A stretch of 64,000 bases of DNA from Methylobacterium sp. J-088. Lineage in GTDB: Bacteria; Pseudomonadota; Alphaproteobacteria; Rhizobiales; Beijerinckiaceae. Of this stretch, positions 23,181 to 32,095 are shown in pieces. A program made the position numbers and the translations under genes. Under the pieces are notes generated by a model that saw only the letters and a program-made list of their open reading frames with translations, had not been told where the DNA came from and did no database searches. Position 1 is the stretch's first letter. The number at the start of each line of letters is the position of its first letter. The stretch covers positions 1 through 64,000 of the forward strand of contig NZ_JAKSYH010000032.1 of the NCBI RefSeq assembly GCF_022829295.1, written 5' to 3'.

Positions 23181-24559
23181 CACTCGGCGGCGGCGACCTT
23201 GCCGTCCGTCCCCATCGGCTGCGGCGTCTCGTCGGTGATGTGCGTGCCGATGGCGACCGGATGGGCCATGACCTCGTTGAGCTTGGCCATGTCGAGCTCG
23301 CCCTCCCAGCGGCTGATCACCACGCAAGCGACGCCGTTGCCCACGAGGTTGGTGAGCGCACGGCACTCGGACATGAACTTGTCGATGCCGAGCACCAGGG
23401 TCATGGCGGCCACCGGGACCGGGCTGTTGGGGATCGCCGAGAGCGTCGCCGCCAGGGTGATGAAGCCCGCGCCGGTCACGCCCGAGGCGCCCTTCGAGGT
23501 CAGCATCGCCACCAGGATGATGGTCGCGTATTGCGAGACGGTCAGATCCGCGCCCACCGCCTGCGCCAGGAACAGGGTGGCCAGCGTCATGTAGATGTTG
23601 GTGCCGTCGAGGTTGAACGAGTAACCCGTGGGCACCACCAGCCCGACGACCGAATCCGAGGCGCCGAGCCGGCGCATCTTGGTCATGAGCTGCGGCAGCA
23701 CCGTCTCGGACGAGGAGGTGCCGACCACGATCAGCAATTCGTCCTTGATGTAGGCGAGGAAGCGCAGGATCGAGAAGCCCGCCACCCGGGCGATCGAGCC
23801 GAGCACCACGAGGACGAACAGGATCGCGGTGACGTAGAAGGTGCCGACCAGCCACGCGAGGTCGTAGACCTTCTGGATGCCGTACTCGCCGATGGTGAAC
23901 GCCATGGCGCCGAAGGCGCCCACGGGGGCGAGCTTCACCACGATGCCGATGATCTTGAAGAAGATCTGCCCGGCGGTGTCGATCGCGTGGTTCACCGCAG
24001 CCGCCCGCTCGCCCAGGCTCGTCACCACGACACCCGTGAGGATCGAGATCAGCAGAACCTGCAGCAGGTCGCCGGTGGCGAAGGGGTCGAAGAAGCTCTT
24101 GGGGATGATCGCCAGGATGTGGGCCACGGTGGAATCGGCCGCCGCCTTGTTGGCGTAGCTCGCGACCTTGCTGGCATCCAGCTTCGACGGGTCGGCGTTG
24201 AAGCCGGCGCCGGGCTTGATCACCTCGCCGACCAGCACGCCGACCAGCAGCGCCAGGGTGGAGACCACCTCGAAATAGAACAGCGCCTTCACGCCGACCC
24301 GGCCGACCTTCTTGAGGTCGCCGACCGACGCGATGCCGTGCACGATGGTGCAGAAGATGATCGGCGCGATCATCATCTTGATCAGGCCGATGAAGGCGTC
24401 GCCGAGCCATTTCATCGCCTTGCCGGTGGCCGGGTCGTACCAGCCGAGCAGGACGCCGAGCGCGATGGCAATCAGAACCTGGATGTAGAGCACCTTGTAC
24501 CAGGGTTCGCGCGGCGCGGCGGCCGGACCTGTCGCGTGGATTGCCTGTGCCATGTCCAT
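23180..24559 (-). CDS. dctA: C4-dicarboxylate transporter DctA
   Basis: About 459-residue sodium/proton:dicarboxylate symporter (DAACS family) that imports succinate, fumarate and malate. Family motifs are intact: the serine-rich hairpin [30 protein letters not shown] in helix 7, and [11 protein letters not shown] long N-terminal in-frame extension to 24625 exists, but the ATG at 24559 ([11 protein letters not shown]) or 24553 gives the usual length. The ROK kinase follows with a one-base overlap. No dctB/dctD sensor pair is adjacent. For a methylotroph-like bacterium this would be a main route for multicarbon substrates. Confidence 0.92.
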   Translation of the reverse strand: MDMAQAIHATGPAAAPREPWYKVLYIQVLIAIALGVLLGWYDPATGKAMKWLGDAFIGLIKMMIAPIIFCTIVHGIASVGDLKKVGRVGVKALFYFEVVSTLALLVGVLVGEVIKPGAGFNADPSKLDASKVASYANKAAADSTVAHILAIIPKSFFDPFATGDLLQVLLISILTGVVVTSLGERAAAVNHAIDTAGQIFFKIIGIVVKLAPVGAFGAMAFTIGEYGIQKVYDLAWLVGTFYVTAILFVLVVLGSIARVAGFSILRFLAYIKDELLIVVGTSSSETVLPQLMTKMRRLGASDSVVGLVVPTGYSFNLDGTNIYMTLATLFLAQAVGADLTVSQYATIILVAMLTSKGASGVTGAGFITLAATLSAIPNSPVPVAAMTLVLGIDKFMSECRALTNLVGNGVACVVISRWEGELDMAKLNEVMAHPVAIGTHITDETPQPMGTDGKVAAAE

Positions 24560-24800
24560 CCCGTGCGACTGCCGCGCACCCTCCCGATTTGGTGGCACGC
24601 TAGCGACTCTCGTCCCGCGCCTCAACGGCAGGTCGGTAATCTACCGGGAACCAACCGTGACAAAAACCTGTCGATCCCACCCGTAAAGTACTTCTCCCGA
24701 CCGACATTCGCGCTCATCCCATGAAGCGCGGCTATTTTTCGACTGCCGCCGGATTTCGCCCTCCGTCCAACGGCGTTCAGAGACATTCCGGAGGTTTTCC

Positions 24801-25229
24801 GTGGCTGTGCGTCATTGGGCCGGGGCCGCGTTGCTCGGCGGACTCTTGTCCTGCGTCCTGTCCGCTCCGGCCTCGGCCGGAATCGTCGCCCAGATCGACC
24901 AGGGGCGCCAGCGGATGCGCGTCTTCGTCGATGGCTATCCCGCCTATGACTGGCCCGTGTCCACCGCCCGGACCGGCTACGTCACGCCCAACGGCCGGTT
25001 CCAGGTCGGGCTGATGGCCCCGATGTGGCGCTCGCGCAAGTATCACGGCTCGCCGATGCCGCACGCCATGTTCTTCCGCGGCGGCTACGCGATCCATGGC
25101 ACTTACGCGACGGGCTCGCTCGGGCGCCGGGCCAGCCACGGCTGCATCCGCCTGTCGCCAGGTCACGCGGCCGCTCTGTTTCAACTGGCTCGCAACCGGG
25201 GTGGGGCGGCGGTGGTGATCCGCAACTGA
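24801..25229 (+). CDS. L,D-transpeptidase (YkuD), periplasmic
   Basis: 142-residue exported enzyme that forms 3-3 crosslinks in peptidoglycan or attaches proteins to it. It has a signal peptide with cleavage expected after ASA (residue 26). The YkuD signature is complete: His99 in YAIHGTY, then SHGCIRLS with His113 and the nucleophile Cys115. It uses a GTG start with GGAGG 6 bases upstream. It has only the catalytic domain, with no LysM or other binding module. It is a single gene with a strong hairpin after the stop. Confidence 0.92.
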   Translation: MAVRHWAGAALLGGLLSCVLSAPASAGIVAQIDQGRQRMRVFVDGYPAYDWPVSTARTGYVTPNGRFQVGLMAPMWRSRKYHGSPMPHAMFFRGGYAIHGTYATGSLGRRASHGCIRLSPGHAAALFQLARNRGGAAVVIRN

Positions 25230-25262
25230 GGCCGGGCGGGCCGGGCGCCCCGCATACAAAGA

Positions 25263-25291
25263 GGGCCGCGGCACATCATGCACCGCGGCCC
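25263..25291. terminator. Bidirectional hairpin between convergent genes
   Basis: GGGCCGCGG at 25263-25271 pairs perfectly with CCGCGGCCC at 25283-25291 around an 11-base loop. It lies between the convergent L,D-transpeptidase and CYTH-like genes and probably serves both as a transcript end. No marked T-tract is present on either side. Confidence 0.6.
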
Positions 25292-25329
25292 GGATATCAC
25301 GCGTCGTTCCGGCTTGGCCGGACGGCGTC

Positions 25330-26337
25330 TCAGGTCTGCTGCTGGGTGCGGCGGGGGCGCACGGTCCAGCGCTCGAACATCGAACCCGGATCCTCGCTCT
25401 TTCCGTCCTTGGCCTCGCCGCCATGCTCCGGCTGCTGGTGGATCGCCGCGCCGAGCGCCTGCGACAGGCTCTCGATCACATCGTCGATGCGGGTGTCGCC
25501 GTGCAGCGCGTCCGAAGCACTGGCCTGTGCCGCGGGGGCTTCCTGGTGGACCGGCTGATGGACGACGGGCTCCGGGGCGGGCGGCGGAGCTTCCGGCTCG
25601 GCGTGATGCTCGGGCTCCGGCGCGCTGTGATCCGCTGCGACCGGCAGGGCCTCGACGGGCTCCGACGCAGGCGGTGGCGCGACGGGGGCGGCCGGAACGG
25701 GAACGGGGGCGGCTTGCGGTGCCGGGGGCGGCGCCACGATACGGCGGATCGCGCCGAGCGCGCCTTCGTCCGATTCGGAGGATCGGGGGCTGCTGCCGTA
25801 GCGTCCGAAGCCGAACCGGGGTTCGATCAGGTCGAGCACGGCGTCGAGCGCCGCATTGTTCAGGGGAACTTCCTCCTGGGCCGGCACGCCCTGGATCGCC
25901 AGCGCCTGGCGTTCGAACGCCGCATCGCTGCTGACCTCCCGCCCGAACCACGTCGGCGTCTGGAAGCCCGCCGCGTCGCCGTCGTTGTCGAAGGTGACGC
26001 TGACCAGATCGAGGCTGCCGGGGGTGACGTAGCGGTCGATGGCGATCTCGCGCCCGCCGATCGTCAGCGTGGTGCGGTCGTAGGCGGCCTTACCGGGGCA
26101 CACGTCGAGCAGGGCATCGCCGTGGGCGCGCGGCACGTCGGTGCGCTCCTCGACCGGGACGCCGTCGGGCCCCTTGTTCAGGAGCACCAGCTGGCACTGC
26201 TGCCCGTCGACCCGCACGAAGGAGGACCGGCCTCCCTGCGCCGCGAAGTGCCCCTCGGTGATGCGGGCGCCACCGCGCTCCTTGCGGATCAGACGGACCA
26301 GCGATGGAGCGACCAGAAATCGGCGAACGGTGCTCAT
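25330..26337 (-). CDS. Degenerate CYTH-domain protein with Pro/Ala-rich tail
   Basis: 335-residue cytosolic protein. Residues 1-150 align by eye with the CYTH (triphosphate tunnel) fold: a start like the ERKFLV strand (VRRFLV, 4-9), ITEGHF (26-31), FVRV (40-43), and the ending PTWFGREVSSDAAFERQALA (128-147), which matches the P.W.G.EVT.D..Y.N..LA end of the family. The catalytic ExExK glutamates and the EvE strand are lost (STVRR and LVSVTF), so it should not hydrolyse triphosphates or cyclise ATP. The tail (about 200-320) is rich in Pro, Ala, Glu and His. I start it at the ATG at 26337 (MSTVRRFLV), which has GAGGGG 9 bases upstream; a longer in-frame extension to 26556 is improbable. Function unknown. 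Confidence 0.72.
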   Translation of the reverse strand: MSTVRRFLVAPSLVRLIRKERGGARITEGHFAAQGGRSSFVRVDGQQCQLVLLNKGPDGVPVEERTDVPRAHGDALLDVCPGKAAYDRTTLTIGGREIAIDRYVTPGSLDLVSVTFDNDGDAAGFQTPTWFGREVSSDAAFERQALAIQGVPAQEEVPLNNAALDAVLDLIEPRFGFGRYGSSPRSSESDEGALGAIRRIVAPPPAPQAAPVPVPAAPVAPPPASEPVEALPVAADHSAPEPEHHAEPEAPPPAPEPVVHQPVHQEAPAAQASASDALHGDTRIDDVIESLSQALGAAIHQQPEHGGEAKDGKSEDPGSMFERWTVRPRRTQQQT

Positions 26338-26656
26338 GAACTCAATACCCCTCCGCGTGGTCGGCGGCGCGCCGATCCGGCGGACACCCTTCGGATCGCC
26401 GGCCCGGACACGCGGAAGCAAATGGAACGGCGGCGTGCGGCGTTTAAGCTGTGCTGCAACGCCGTATTCACCCGTACCCGATCGCTTCCGTCGCCAAACT
26501 CCGGGTGGCGACAACATGAGAGAATAAATCGCTAAGCAAAAACGTGCCGAAATCAAGACCGATCCGTGGACAAGACTCGGTCGCCGACCGTCCTGTCCCC
26601 GCTATCCCGATTTTACGCCCAGCTTTCGCAACCCAGGTTAAAGGAAGCTCGGAGCC
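26338..26656. other. Intergenic region upstream of the CYTH-like gene
   Basis: About 320 bases between two minus-strand genes without a supportable reading frame. The section around 26510-26570 is AT-rich compared with its surroundings and is the best place for the promoter of the CYTH-like gene. I see no clear palindrome or riboswitch-like fold. Confidence 0.35.
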
Positions 26657-27067
26657 TCAGTCCGCCGGCTCGAAGTTCATGGCGGCGCCGTTCATGCAGT
26701 AGCGCAGGCCGGTGGGGGCGGGGCCGTCGTCGAAGACGTGGCCGAGATGGCCCTCGCAGCGGGCGCAATGCACCTCGGTGCGGACCATCCAATGGCTGCG
26801 ATCCACCGTGGTCTCCACGGCTCCGTCGATCGGCTCGAAGAAGCTCGGCCAGCCGGTGCCGGACTCGAACTTGGTGCCCTGCTCGAACAGCGGCTGGCCG
26901 CAGCCGGCGCAGGTGAAGGTGCCGGGGCGCTTCTCGGCGAGCAGGCAACTCGTGCCGGCCCGCTCCGTGCCGTGCTCGCGCAGAACCCGGTACTGCTCGG
27001 GCGTGAGGGACTCGCGCCACTCGGTGTCGCTGCGGGTGTCCGGGCTGGTGGTCGACGTGTCCGCCAT
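26657..27067 (-). CDS. msrB: Peptide-methionine (R)-S-oxide reductase
   Basis: 136-residue MsrB that reduces methionine-R-sulfoxide in oxidised proteins. Zinc is held by two CxxC pairs (Cys53/Cys56 in CAGCGQP, Cys101/Cys104 in CARCEGH). The catalytic Cys124 is in [15 protein letters not shown], and SGTGWPSF (69-76) and HVFDDGP are family signatures. There is no signal peptide, so it is cytosolic. I take the ATG at 27067 ([10 protein letters not shown]), which has a plausible GGGAG ribosome-binding site. It follows the BrkB-family gene by 68 bp on the same strand and may be co-transcribed. Confidence 0.95.
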   Translation of the reverse strand: MADTSTTSPDTRSDTEWRESLTPEQYRVLREHGTERAGTSCLLAEKRPGTFTCAGCGQPLFEQGTKFESGTGWPSFFEPIDGAVETTVDRSHWMVRTEVHCARCEGHLGHVFDDGPAPTGLRYCMNGAAMNFEPAD

Positions 27068-27135
27068 GGTGATCTCCCTTGTCGCACCGTCATATAGGTG
27101 CAAACCGGGGTATTCGGCAGTCCCGCGCCGTACAG

Positions 27136-28329
27136 TCAGGCCGCCGCACCCACGGTGTCGGCCATCCGGGCCCGCCGCTGGCCGATCGGGAGCGGCGCCC
27201 CCGTGGTGGTATCCCGCCCGGTCTGATGCTCCAGCTCGGCATTGATCTCGCCGCCGAGCAGCACGATCGTCGAGGAGATCCAGATCCAGGTCATGAAGCC
27301 GATCACCGCACCGAGCGAGCCGTAGGTCTCGTTGTAGGTCCCGAAATTGGCGACGTACCAGGAGAACATCAGCGAGGCGACGAGCCAGAGCAGGCCCGCC
27401 ACGACGCTTCCTACGCCGACCCAGCGCCAGCGGGCGTGCTCCCGGCTCGGGCCGAAGCGGTAGAGCACGGAGAGGCCACCCAGCAGCACGATCAGGATCG
27501 CCGGCCAGCGCAGGGCCGCGAGCAGCCACGCCGTCGAGCCGAGGCCCAAAAAGTTCAGCGCCACCGGCACAACCACGATCACGTTGAGCGCGATGATGAT
27601 GAACAGGAGGGCCCCGATCGTGAAGGTCAGCGATCGGAGGTTCAGCCAGAAGAAGTTCCGCTTCTCCTCCTCCTCGTAGACGACGTTCAGCGCGTCGAAC
27701 ATCGCCTTCATGGCGGCGTTGGCGCTCCAGAGCGACAGCAGCAGGCTGGAGAAGAACGTGATGCTGAGCGAGCCGCTGCCCTTGGCGGCGATGCGCTTGA
27801 CCTGATCGCCGATCAGCTCGACGGCCCCCGAGGGCAGCATCGCGTGGAGCTGGGCGAGGTGGTCGTTGATGACGTTGACGTCGGCGAACAGCCCGTAGCA
27901 GGTGACCAGCGCGGCGATCGCCGGGAACAGCGACAGCAAGGTGTAGAAGGTGACGCCCGCAGCGACCGCCAGGACCCGGTCCTTGTTGAATTCCAGGTAG
28001 ACCCGGACCGCGATGTCCTTCCAACCGGCCCGCGTCATCTCGGCGGGAGTCTCGGCGGTGCGGCCGCGCTCGGGCTGGGTCGCCACGGTGAGCTGCGCGG
28101 CGCGGCCCGAGATCGAGCGCGCGCCGGGGGCCACGTTCCTGCGGGGATCCTTGTCCCCGGGCACCGCGCGGGCGGGCTCGGGATCGGCCGGCGGTTCAGC
28201 GGTTGCACGGGGCACCGGCTCACCCCGCCGGGCCGCCGCCAGGGTCACCAGCGCCGATCCGAGCATCAGGATCCACAGGATCGAGCCGGTCTCAGAGGGT
28301 CCGGTCGAGCGTGAGGGCGGCGGGGTCAT
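27136..28329 (-). CDS. YihY/BrkB-family inner membrane protein
   Basis: 397-residue membrane protein of the YihY/virulence factor BrkB family (formerly misnamed RNase BN). One N-terminal hydrophobic segment (about 15-33) and a Pro/Arg-rich linker (about 34-95) precede the six-helix core (about 105-370). The core carries [44 protein letters not shown] and [16 protein letters not shown]. The extra N-terminal helix and linker are longer than in E. coli YihY. The transported or bound molecule is unknown. It is divergent from the UV-endonuclease gene with a 128-bp gap. Confidence 0.86.
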   Translation of the reverse strand: MTPPPSRSTGPSETGSILWILMLGSALVTLAAARRGEPVPRATAEPPADPEPARAVPGDKDPRRNVAPGARSISGRAAQLTVATQPERGRTAETPAEMTRAGWKDIAVRVYLEFNKDRVLAVAAGVTFYTLLSLFPAIAALVTCYGLFADVNVINDHLAQLHAMLPSGAVELIGDQVKRIAAKGSGSLSITFFSSLLLSLWSANAAMKAMFDALNVVYEEEEKRNFFWLNLRSLTFTIGALLFIIIALNVIVVVPVALNFLGLGSTAWLLAALRWPAILIVLLGGLSVLYRFGPSREHARWRWVGVGSVVAGLLWLVASLMFSWYVANFGTYNETYGSLGAVIGFMTWIWISSTIVLLGGEINAELEHQTGRDTTTGAPLPIGQRRARMADTVGAAA

Positions 28330-28457
28330 GGGTCGGAACGGGCCGTGCGCGCGGAACTGCCGCGCTCACGGGGCCAAACGTCGGCGCGCTGCCGCCGTTC
28401 CGCCGATCTTCGCCCTTCCGGCGGGGACGCGAGCGCTTTCCGCGCGTTGTGCGTCTT

Positions 28458-29531
28458 ATGGTCGATCAGCCCCGCCTCGGTTTCTGCTGCAAGTTCATTC
28501 TGGACGAGCCGCCCGGCACGCACGCCACCCTCAAGGCGGAGCGGGAGGCCACGCTCCACATGAACCTGACCAGCGTGACGATGGCCCATCTCGCCAAGCT
28601 GGAGCCTGCGGCGCGGCGGTCGAAGCTCTCCGGCTTGGTCGCCCACAACCTCGACGCGCTGGCCCGTCAGATCGCCTGGGTCGGCGCCCGGCCGCCGCTG
28701 GAGCGCCTGCTGCGCATGGCGAGCAACGTCCTGCCGGGCTACACCCACCCGATCGCGCAGCCGATCTACGCCGAGCCCGAGATGGTGACACTGGTGGATC
28801 GCGGGCTTGCGGAAGCCGGGGCGCTGGCGCGTCAGCTCGGGGTGCGGTTGAGCTTCCACCCGGGCCCGTTCTGCCTGCTGGCGAGCCGGAACCCGGCGGC
28901 CATCGCCAACGGCCTGTCGGAACTCGATTATCACGCCGAGATCTTCGACCGGATGGGCTACGGCGGTGGCTGGCATCCGCACGGCGCCCACATCAACATC
29001 CATGTCGGGGCCGGCGACCCCGGCGTCGCGGGGTTCCGAGAGACGCTGCCCAAGGCGAGCCAGGTCGCCCGCGACCTCATCACCGTGGAGAACGACGAGA
29101 ACGTGTTCGGCCTCGAGGCCGTGCTCCAGCTCGCCGACATCGTGCCGGTGGTGCTCGATCTCCACCACCATTGGGTCCAGAGCGGCGGTGAATATCTCGA
29201 ACCCGACGATCCGCGCATCGCCCGGGTGAAAGAGTCCTGGCGCGGGGTCCGGCCGATCGCCCATATCAGCGTATCGCGCGAGGCCGTGATCGCGGATTCG
29301 GATCCTGAGGCTTTGCCCGACTTCCCGGCCCTGCGCGAAGCTGGCCACGCGGTCCGGGACCTCGCCGCCCATTCCGATCTGATGTGGAACCGGGCGGTGA
29401 ACGACCTCGTGGCCCGCCACTTGGTCTGGGCGGATTTCGAGATCGAGGCCAAGGCGAAGAACCGCGCCTCGATGCAGATCGCCGCCCACATCGCCGCGCT
29501 GGAGCAGGCCGCCCCGATCGCCGCCGAATGA
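28458..29531 (+). CDS. uvsE: UV damage endonuclease (UvsE/UVDE)
   Basis: 357-residue TIM-barrel nuclease that nicks 5' of cyclobutane dimers, 6-4 photoproducts and other lesions, giving a repair path separate from UvrABC. Metal-ligand motifs are visible: LGVRLSFHPGPFCLLAS, HINIHVGA, LITVENDENVFG (with the key Glu) and VLDLHHHW. RLGFCCKFI at the start resembles the family N-terminus. I start it at the ATG at 28458 (MVDQPRLGF); in-frame sequence upstream is Arg/Ser-rich and not conserved-looking. UvsE is found in plant-surface and sunlight-exposed bacteria, which would suit a phyllosphere lifestyle (inference). Confidence 0.85.
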   Translation: MVDQPRLGFCCKFILDEPPGTHATLKAEREATLHMNLTSVTMAHLAKLEPAARRSKLSGLVAHNLDALARQIAWVGARPPLERLLRMASNVLPGYTHPIAQPIYAEPEMVTLVDRGLAEAGALARQLGVRLSFHPGPFCLLASRNPAAIANGLSELDYHAEIFDRMGYGGGWHPHGAHINIHVGAGDPGVAGFRETLPKASQVARDLITVENDENVFGLEAVLQLADIVPVVLDLHHHWVQSGGEYLEPDDPRIARVKESWRGVRPIAHISVSREAVIADSDPEALPDFPALREAGHAVRDLAAHSDLMWNRAVNDLVARHLVWADFEIEAKAKNRASMQIAAHIAALEQAAPIAAE

Positions 29532-29576
29532 CGCCCGGTCTCGACGCCTCCGCCGGACCGCTTTAGGCAATCCGGC

Positions 29577-30128
29577 ATGAAGACCGCCGATTGCGACATC
29601 CTCATCGTCCCGGGCCTGGGGGGCTCCGAGGAGGACCACTGGCAGGCCCGCTGGGCTAGCCGGCTCACCACGGCGCGCGTGGTCGCGCAAGACGACTGGC
29701 ACGCGCCGACGCCAGACGCGTGGTGCGGGCGGATCGCCGAGGCGGTCGCGGCCGCGACCCGGCCGGTGATCCTGATCGCCCACAGCCTCGGGGTGGTGGC
29801 GAGCGTCGAGGCGGTGCCGCTGTTCCCCGCGGGCGTGGTGCGCGGCGCCCTGCTGGTCTCCGTCCCCGACGTGGAGGAGGCGCCGGACCTGCCCGCTGCG
29901 GCGCGCGCCTTTGCGCCGGTGCCCCGGGACCCCCTGCCCTTCCCCTCCCTGCTGGTTGCCAGCCGGACGGACCCCTATTGCCGCTACGACCGGGCCGACG
30001 ATTTTGCCCATGCCTGGGGTGCGCTGACGGTCGATGCGGGCGAATCCGGCCACATCAACGTCGCGAGCGGACACGGGCCGTGGCCCGAGGGGTTGATGCG
30101 GCTCGCGGGGTTCTTGAAGGGGTTGTAA
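29577..30128 (+). CDS. RBBP9/YdeN-family alpha/beta hydrolase
   Basis: 183-residue serine hydrolase. The start ILIVPGLGGSEEDHWQ is typical of the family. The nucleophile Ser70 lies in LIAHSLG, an acidic residue is in ASRTDPYC, and the catalytic His is in ESGHINVASGHGPWPEG. The length matches the compact RBBP9-like esterases. Its substrate is unknown. It follows the UV-endonuclease gene by 45 bp on the same strand, but a functional link is not evident. Confidence 0.88.
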   Translation: MKTADCDILIVPGLGGSEEDHWQARWASRLTTARVVAQDDWHAPTPDAWCGRIAEAVAAATRPVILIAHSLGVVASVEAVPLFPAGVVRGALLVSVPDVEEAPDLPAAARAFAPVPRDPLPFPSLLVASRTDPYCRYDRADDFAHAWGALTVDAGESGHINVASGHGPWPEGLMRLAGFLKGL

Positions 30129-30160
30129 GTGGATTTGTGCTCGGAGATGCGGTTTTTCCG

Positions 30161-30547
30161 ATGCGCGCTTACTCTCGAGCCATTGCTTTATCGGATTTCG
30201 ATCCTTCTGCATTCGTGCAGCGCGATCCCGACCGCCGAACGGCGTTTCTCAAGCTTGAGCCCGCGCGGCGCAGGCAGCCCGCCGATCTGCTTAACGATGC
30301 GGTGGATGCGTTCCTTGAGTTGGACTTCCGGCAGCGGGCGGGAATCGAAGCTGGTTTGCTGGAAGCCGAAGCTGGCGCTATCTCCAGCGCGGACGAGGCG
30401 GCCGCCGCTTTTCGCCCTCGATGGAGCTCAACTTCACGCGCCGCTCATTACAGCATCTGGAAGCGGTGTACGCCTATATCGATCAGTATGACCCGCGTGC
30501 TGGCAACCGCGTCATTGCCCGCTTCGGTGAATCGATCGAAGGCATGA
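30161..30547 (+). pseudogene. Degenerate or aberrant ParD-like antitoxin upstream of parE
   Basis: A 128-codon frame whose middle part (about residues 38-92) reads QPADLLNDAVDAFLELDF followed by IEAGLLEAEAG, the C-terminal toxin-binding half of ParD/CopG antitoxins, and ends in the usual F..RW motif. The N-terminal ribbon-helix-helix half is not recognisable. After the RW motif the expected stop is missing, so the frame runs about 35 codons into the toxin gene. It is either a decayed antitoxin or one with an unusual form; coordinates give the open frame from the ATG at 30161. Confidence 0.45.
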
Positions 30548-30723
30548 CGGTGCATCCGCAACGGGGTCGTCCGGAGCGAATTCTCGGTACCCGGGAACGC
30601 GTCGTCCCGCGCACGCCCTGCATCGTTGCCTATCGTGTCGTCGGTGCCTCAATCGGAATTCTGGCCGTGCTGCACGGCGCACGCCTCTGGCCTAGATCCA
30701 GCGGTAGACGCGGGCCGCGTTAA
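30421..30723 (+). CDS. parE: ParE/RelE-superfamily toxin
   Basis: 100-residue toxin of the ParE type, which poisons DNA gyrase in characterised members. The sequence follows the family pattern throughout: LNFTRRSLQHLEAVYAYI, RVIARFGESIEGM, HPQRGRPERILGTRERVV, CIVAYRVVGASIGILAVLHGAR. All expected positions appear intact. The start codon lies within the open frame of the upstream antitoxin-like sequence, so translation would be coupled. An intact toxin with an abnormal partner is noteworthy. Confidence 0.85.
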   Translation: MELNFTRRSLQHLEAVYAYIDQYDPRAGNRVIARFGESIEGMTVHPQRGRPERILGTRERVVPRTPCIVAYRVVGASIGILAVLHGARLWPRSSGRRGPR

Positions 30724-30799
30724 CGCGCCATTTACCACCGCCCCCTTCAGTGGGGGCCGCGGGCGGTGCTTCGGCCCGAGGCCGCCCCGGGAGAGAATC

Positions 30800-31024
30800 G
30801 TGACGCGCAAAGAGCTTCTGGAACGACTCGAGGTGGTCCAGACCGCCCTCGGGCAGCGGGCCCAGGCCAACTTCAACAGCTCGCTGTTCAACGACGTGGC
30901 GCTGCTCAAGCGCATCGAAGCCTTCGAGGCGAAGGTCGGTGAGGCCGAAAAGCCGAAAGTTGCCGACTACACCGGCAACATGTTCACCCGCATCGCCAAC
31001 CGCCGCGCCGCGGGCGCCAAGTAG
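30800..31024 (+). CDS. Small conserved-looking protein of unknown function
   Basis: 74-residue protein with a GTG start (GGGAGAG just upstream). It begins MTRKELLERLEVVQTALGQRAQ, predicted helical, and ends in a basic segment (MFTRIANRRAAGAK). It has no signal peptide, membrane segment or recognised motif. The charged helical character and good ribosome-binding site favour a real gene. It is convergent with the ycjF gene, separated by 14 bp. Confidence 0.55.
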   Translation: MTRKELLERLEVVQTALGQRAQANFNSSLFNDVALLKRIEAFEAKVGEAEKPKVADYTGNMFTRIANRRAAGAK

Positions 31025-31038
31025 CCCGCCCCGGAACG

Positions 31039-32085
31039 TTATTTCGGTTCCGCTTGGACCGCGCGCAGCAGCTCCCCGGCGACGTCGGCGAGCCGCGGCG
31101 GCGCTTCCCGCACGAAGGGGAGCGGCCGGCAGACATTGAGGGCGGCGAGCCCGAAGCGGGCGGTCATCAGCCCGTTGAGCACCCCCTCCCCCAGCTTGGC
31201 GGAGATGCGGGCCGCGATCCCAAGACCCAGCACCTGCTGCATCACGCTCTCGCCGACCGCCATCCCGCCGGTGACGGTGAGGTGCGCAAGCGCGGCACGC
31301 CCCAGCCGCAGGAAGCCGAGGAAACCCGGTCGCCCGCCGTAGATCGCCGCGATCCGGCGCAGCAGCCGCACGGCAGCGAAGACGACGAAGGCCACGTCCA
31401 CGATCGCCCGGGGACTCAAAGCCGTCACCGCCGAGACCTGCTTGGCCGAAGCCGCGATGGCGTTGCAGGCCTGCCGGTCGAGGCCCGACAGCAATTCGTG
31501 CTCGGCGAGGCCGATCCGGTCGTCCACGTCGAGGATCGCGTCTGCGGCGGCGTCGATCCGGGCGCGGGCCGCCGAGAGGGGGGCGCGGTCGGCGTAGAAG
31601 GCCGAGAGCGCCTGCACCACCGCCTGCGCTCCAGTGTGGTCGCGGGTGCTCACGGCATCGAGGGCGGATTGGCGCAGGCGCTCGATCTTCCGCTCGCGCC
31701 GCAGGCCGGCGAGTTCCCGCACGACGATGGCGAGCAGCGCCAGCCCGGCGAGGCCCAGCAGCGCGAGCGCCACCCAGCCGAGCCACGGCGCGGCCTGGAA
31801 CAGGTCGGCGATCATCCGCTCGACCGAGAGCCCGACCCCGAGGGAGACGAGGCCGCCGACCGCCGACAGGAACAGTGCCCCCCAGGGCGAGCGCCGCTTG
31901 GGCGCCACCGGCACCGCGACGCCGTCGGCGGCATCGACGATCTCGAAGGGCTCTTCGACGATCCGCGTCTGCGGCCCCGCCGAGAGGGGCGTGGTGGTCA
32001 CGCTCGCGTTCGACGGCGGCTCCGGCGTTATCCGGAAGGCGCGGGGTTTCTGGCCCGAGGTCATGGCTGAGAGCTCCGCAGACAC
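31039..32085 (-). CDS. ycjF: YcjF-family (TIGR01620/DUF697) inner membrane protein
   Basis: 348-residue membrane protein with a Pro-rich cytoplasmic N-terminus (about 1-65). Two hydrophobic segments (about 68-90 and 100-122) are followed by a helical DUF697 region including VDVAFVVFAAVRLLRRIAAIYGGRPG (about 227-252), GGMAVGES and GEGVLNGLMTARFG. It lies 10 bp downstream of the ycjX gene on the same strand, the usual pairing in proteobacteria. Function is not established; in E. coli the pair is induced with envelope-stress (psp) genes. A later ATG at 32064 would remove seven residues. Confidence 0.87.
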   Translation of the reverse strand: MSAELSAMTSGQKPRAFRITPEPPSNASVTTTPLSAGPQTRIVEEPFEIVDAADGVAVPVAPKRRSPWGALFLSAVGGLVSLGVGLSVERMIADLFQAAPWLGWVALALLGLAGLALLAIVVRELAGLRRERKIERLRQSALDAVSTRDHTGAQAVVQALSAFYADRAPLSAARARIDAAADAILDVDDRIGLAEHELLSGLDRQACNAIAASAKQVSAVTALSPRAIVDVAFVVFAAVRLLRRIAAIYGGRPGFLGFLRLGRAALAHLTVTGGMAVGESVMQQVLGLGIAARISAKLGEGVLNGLMTARFGLAALNVCRPLPFVREAPPRLADVAGELLRAVQAEPK

Positions 32086-32095
32086 ACAGACATCG

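Noticed and set aside
27136..28329. Annotation of the YihY/BrkB protein as ribonuclease BN
   Set aside because: That name stems from an early misassignment; the sequence is a polytopic membrane protein without nuclease motifs.
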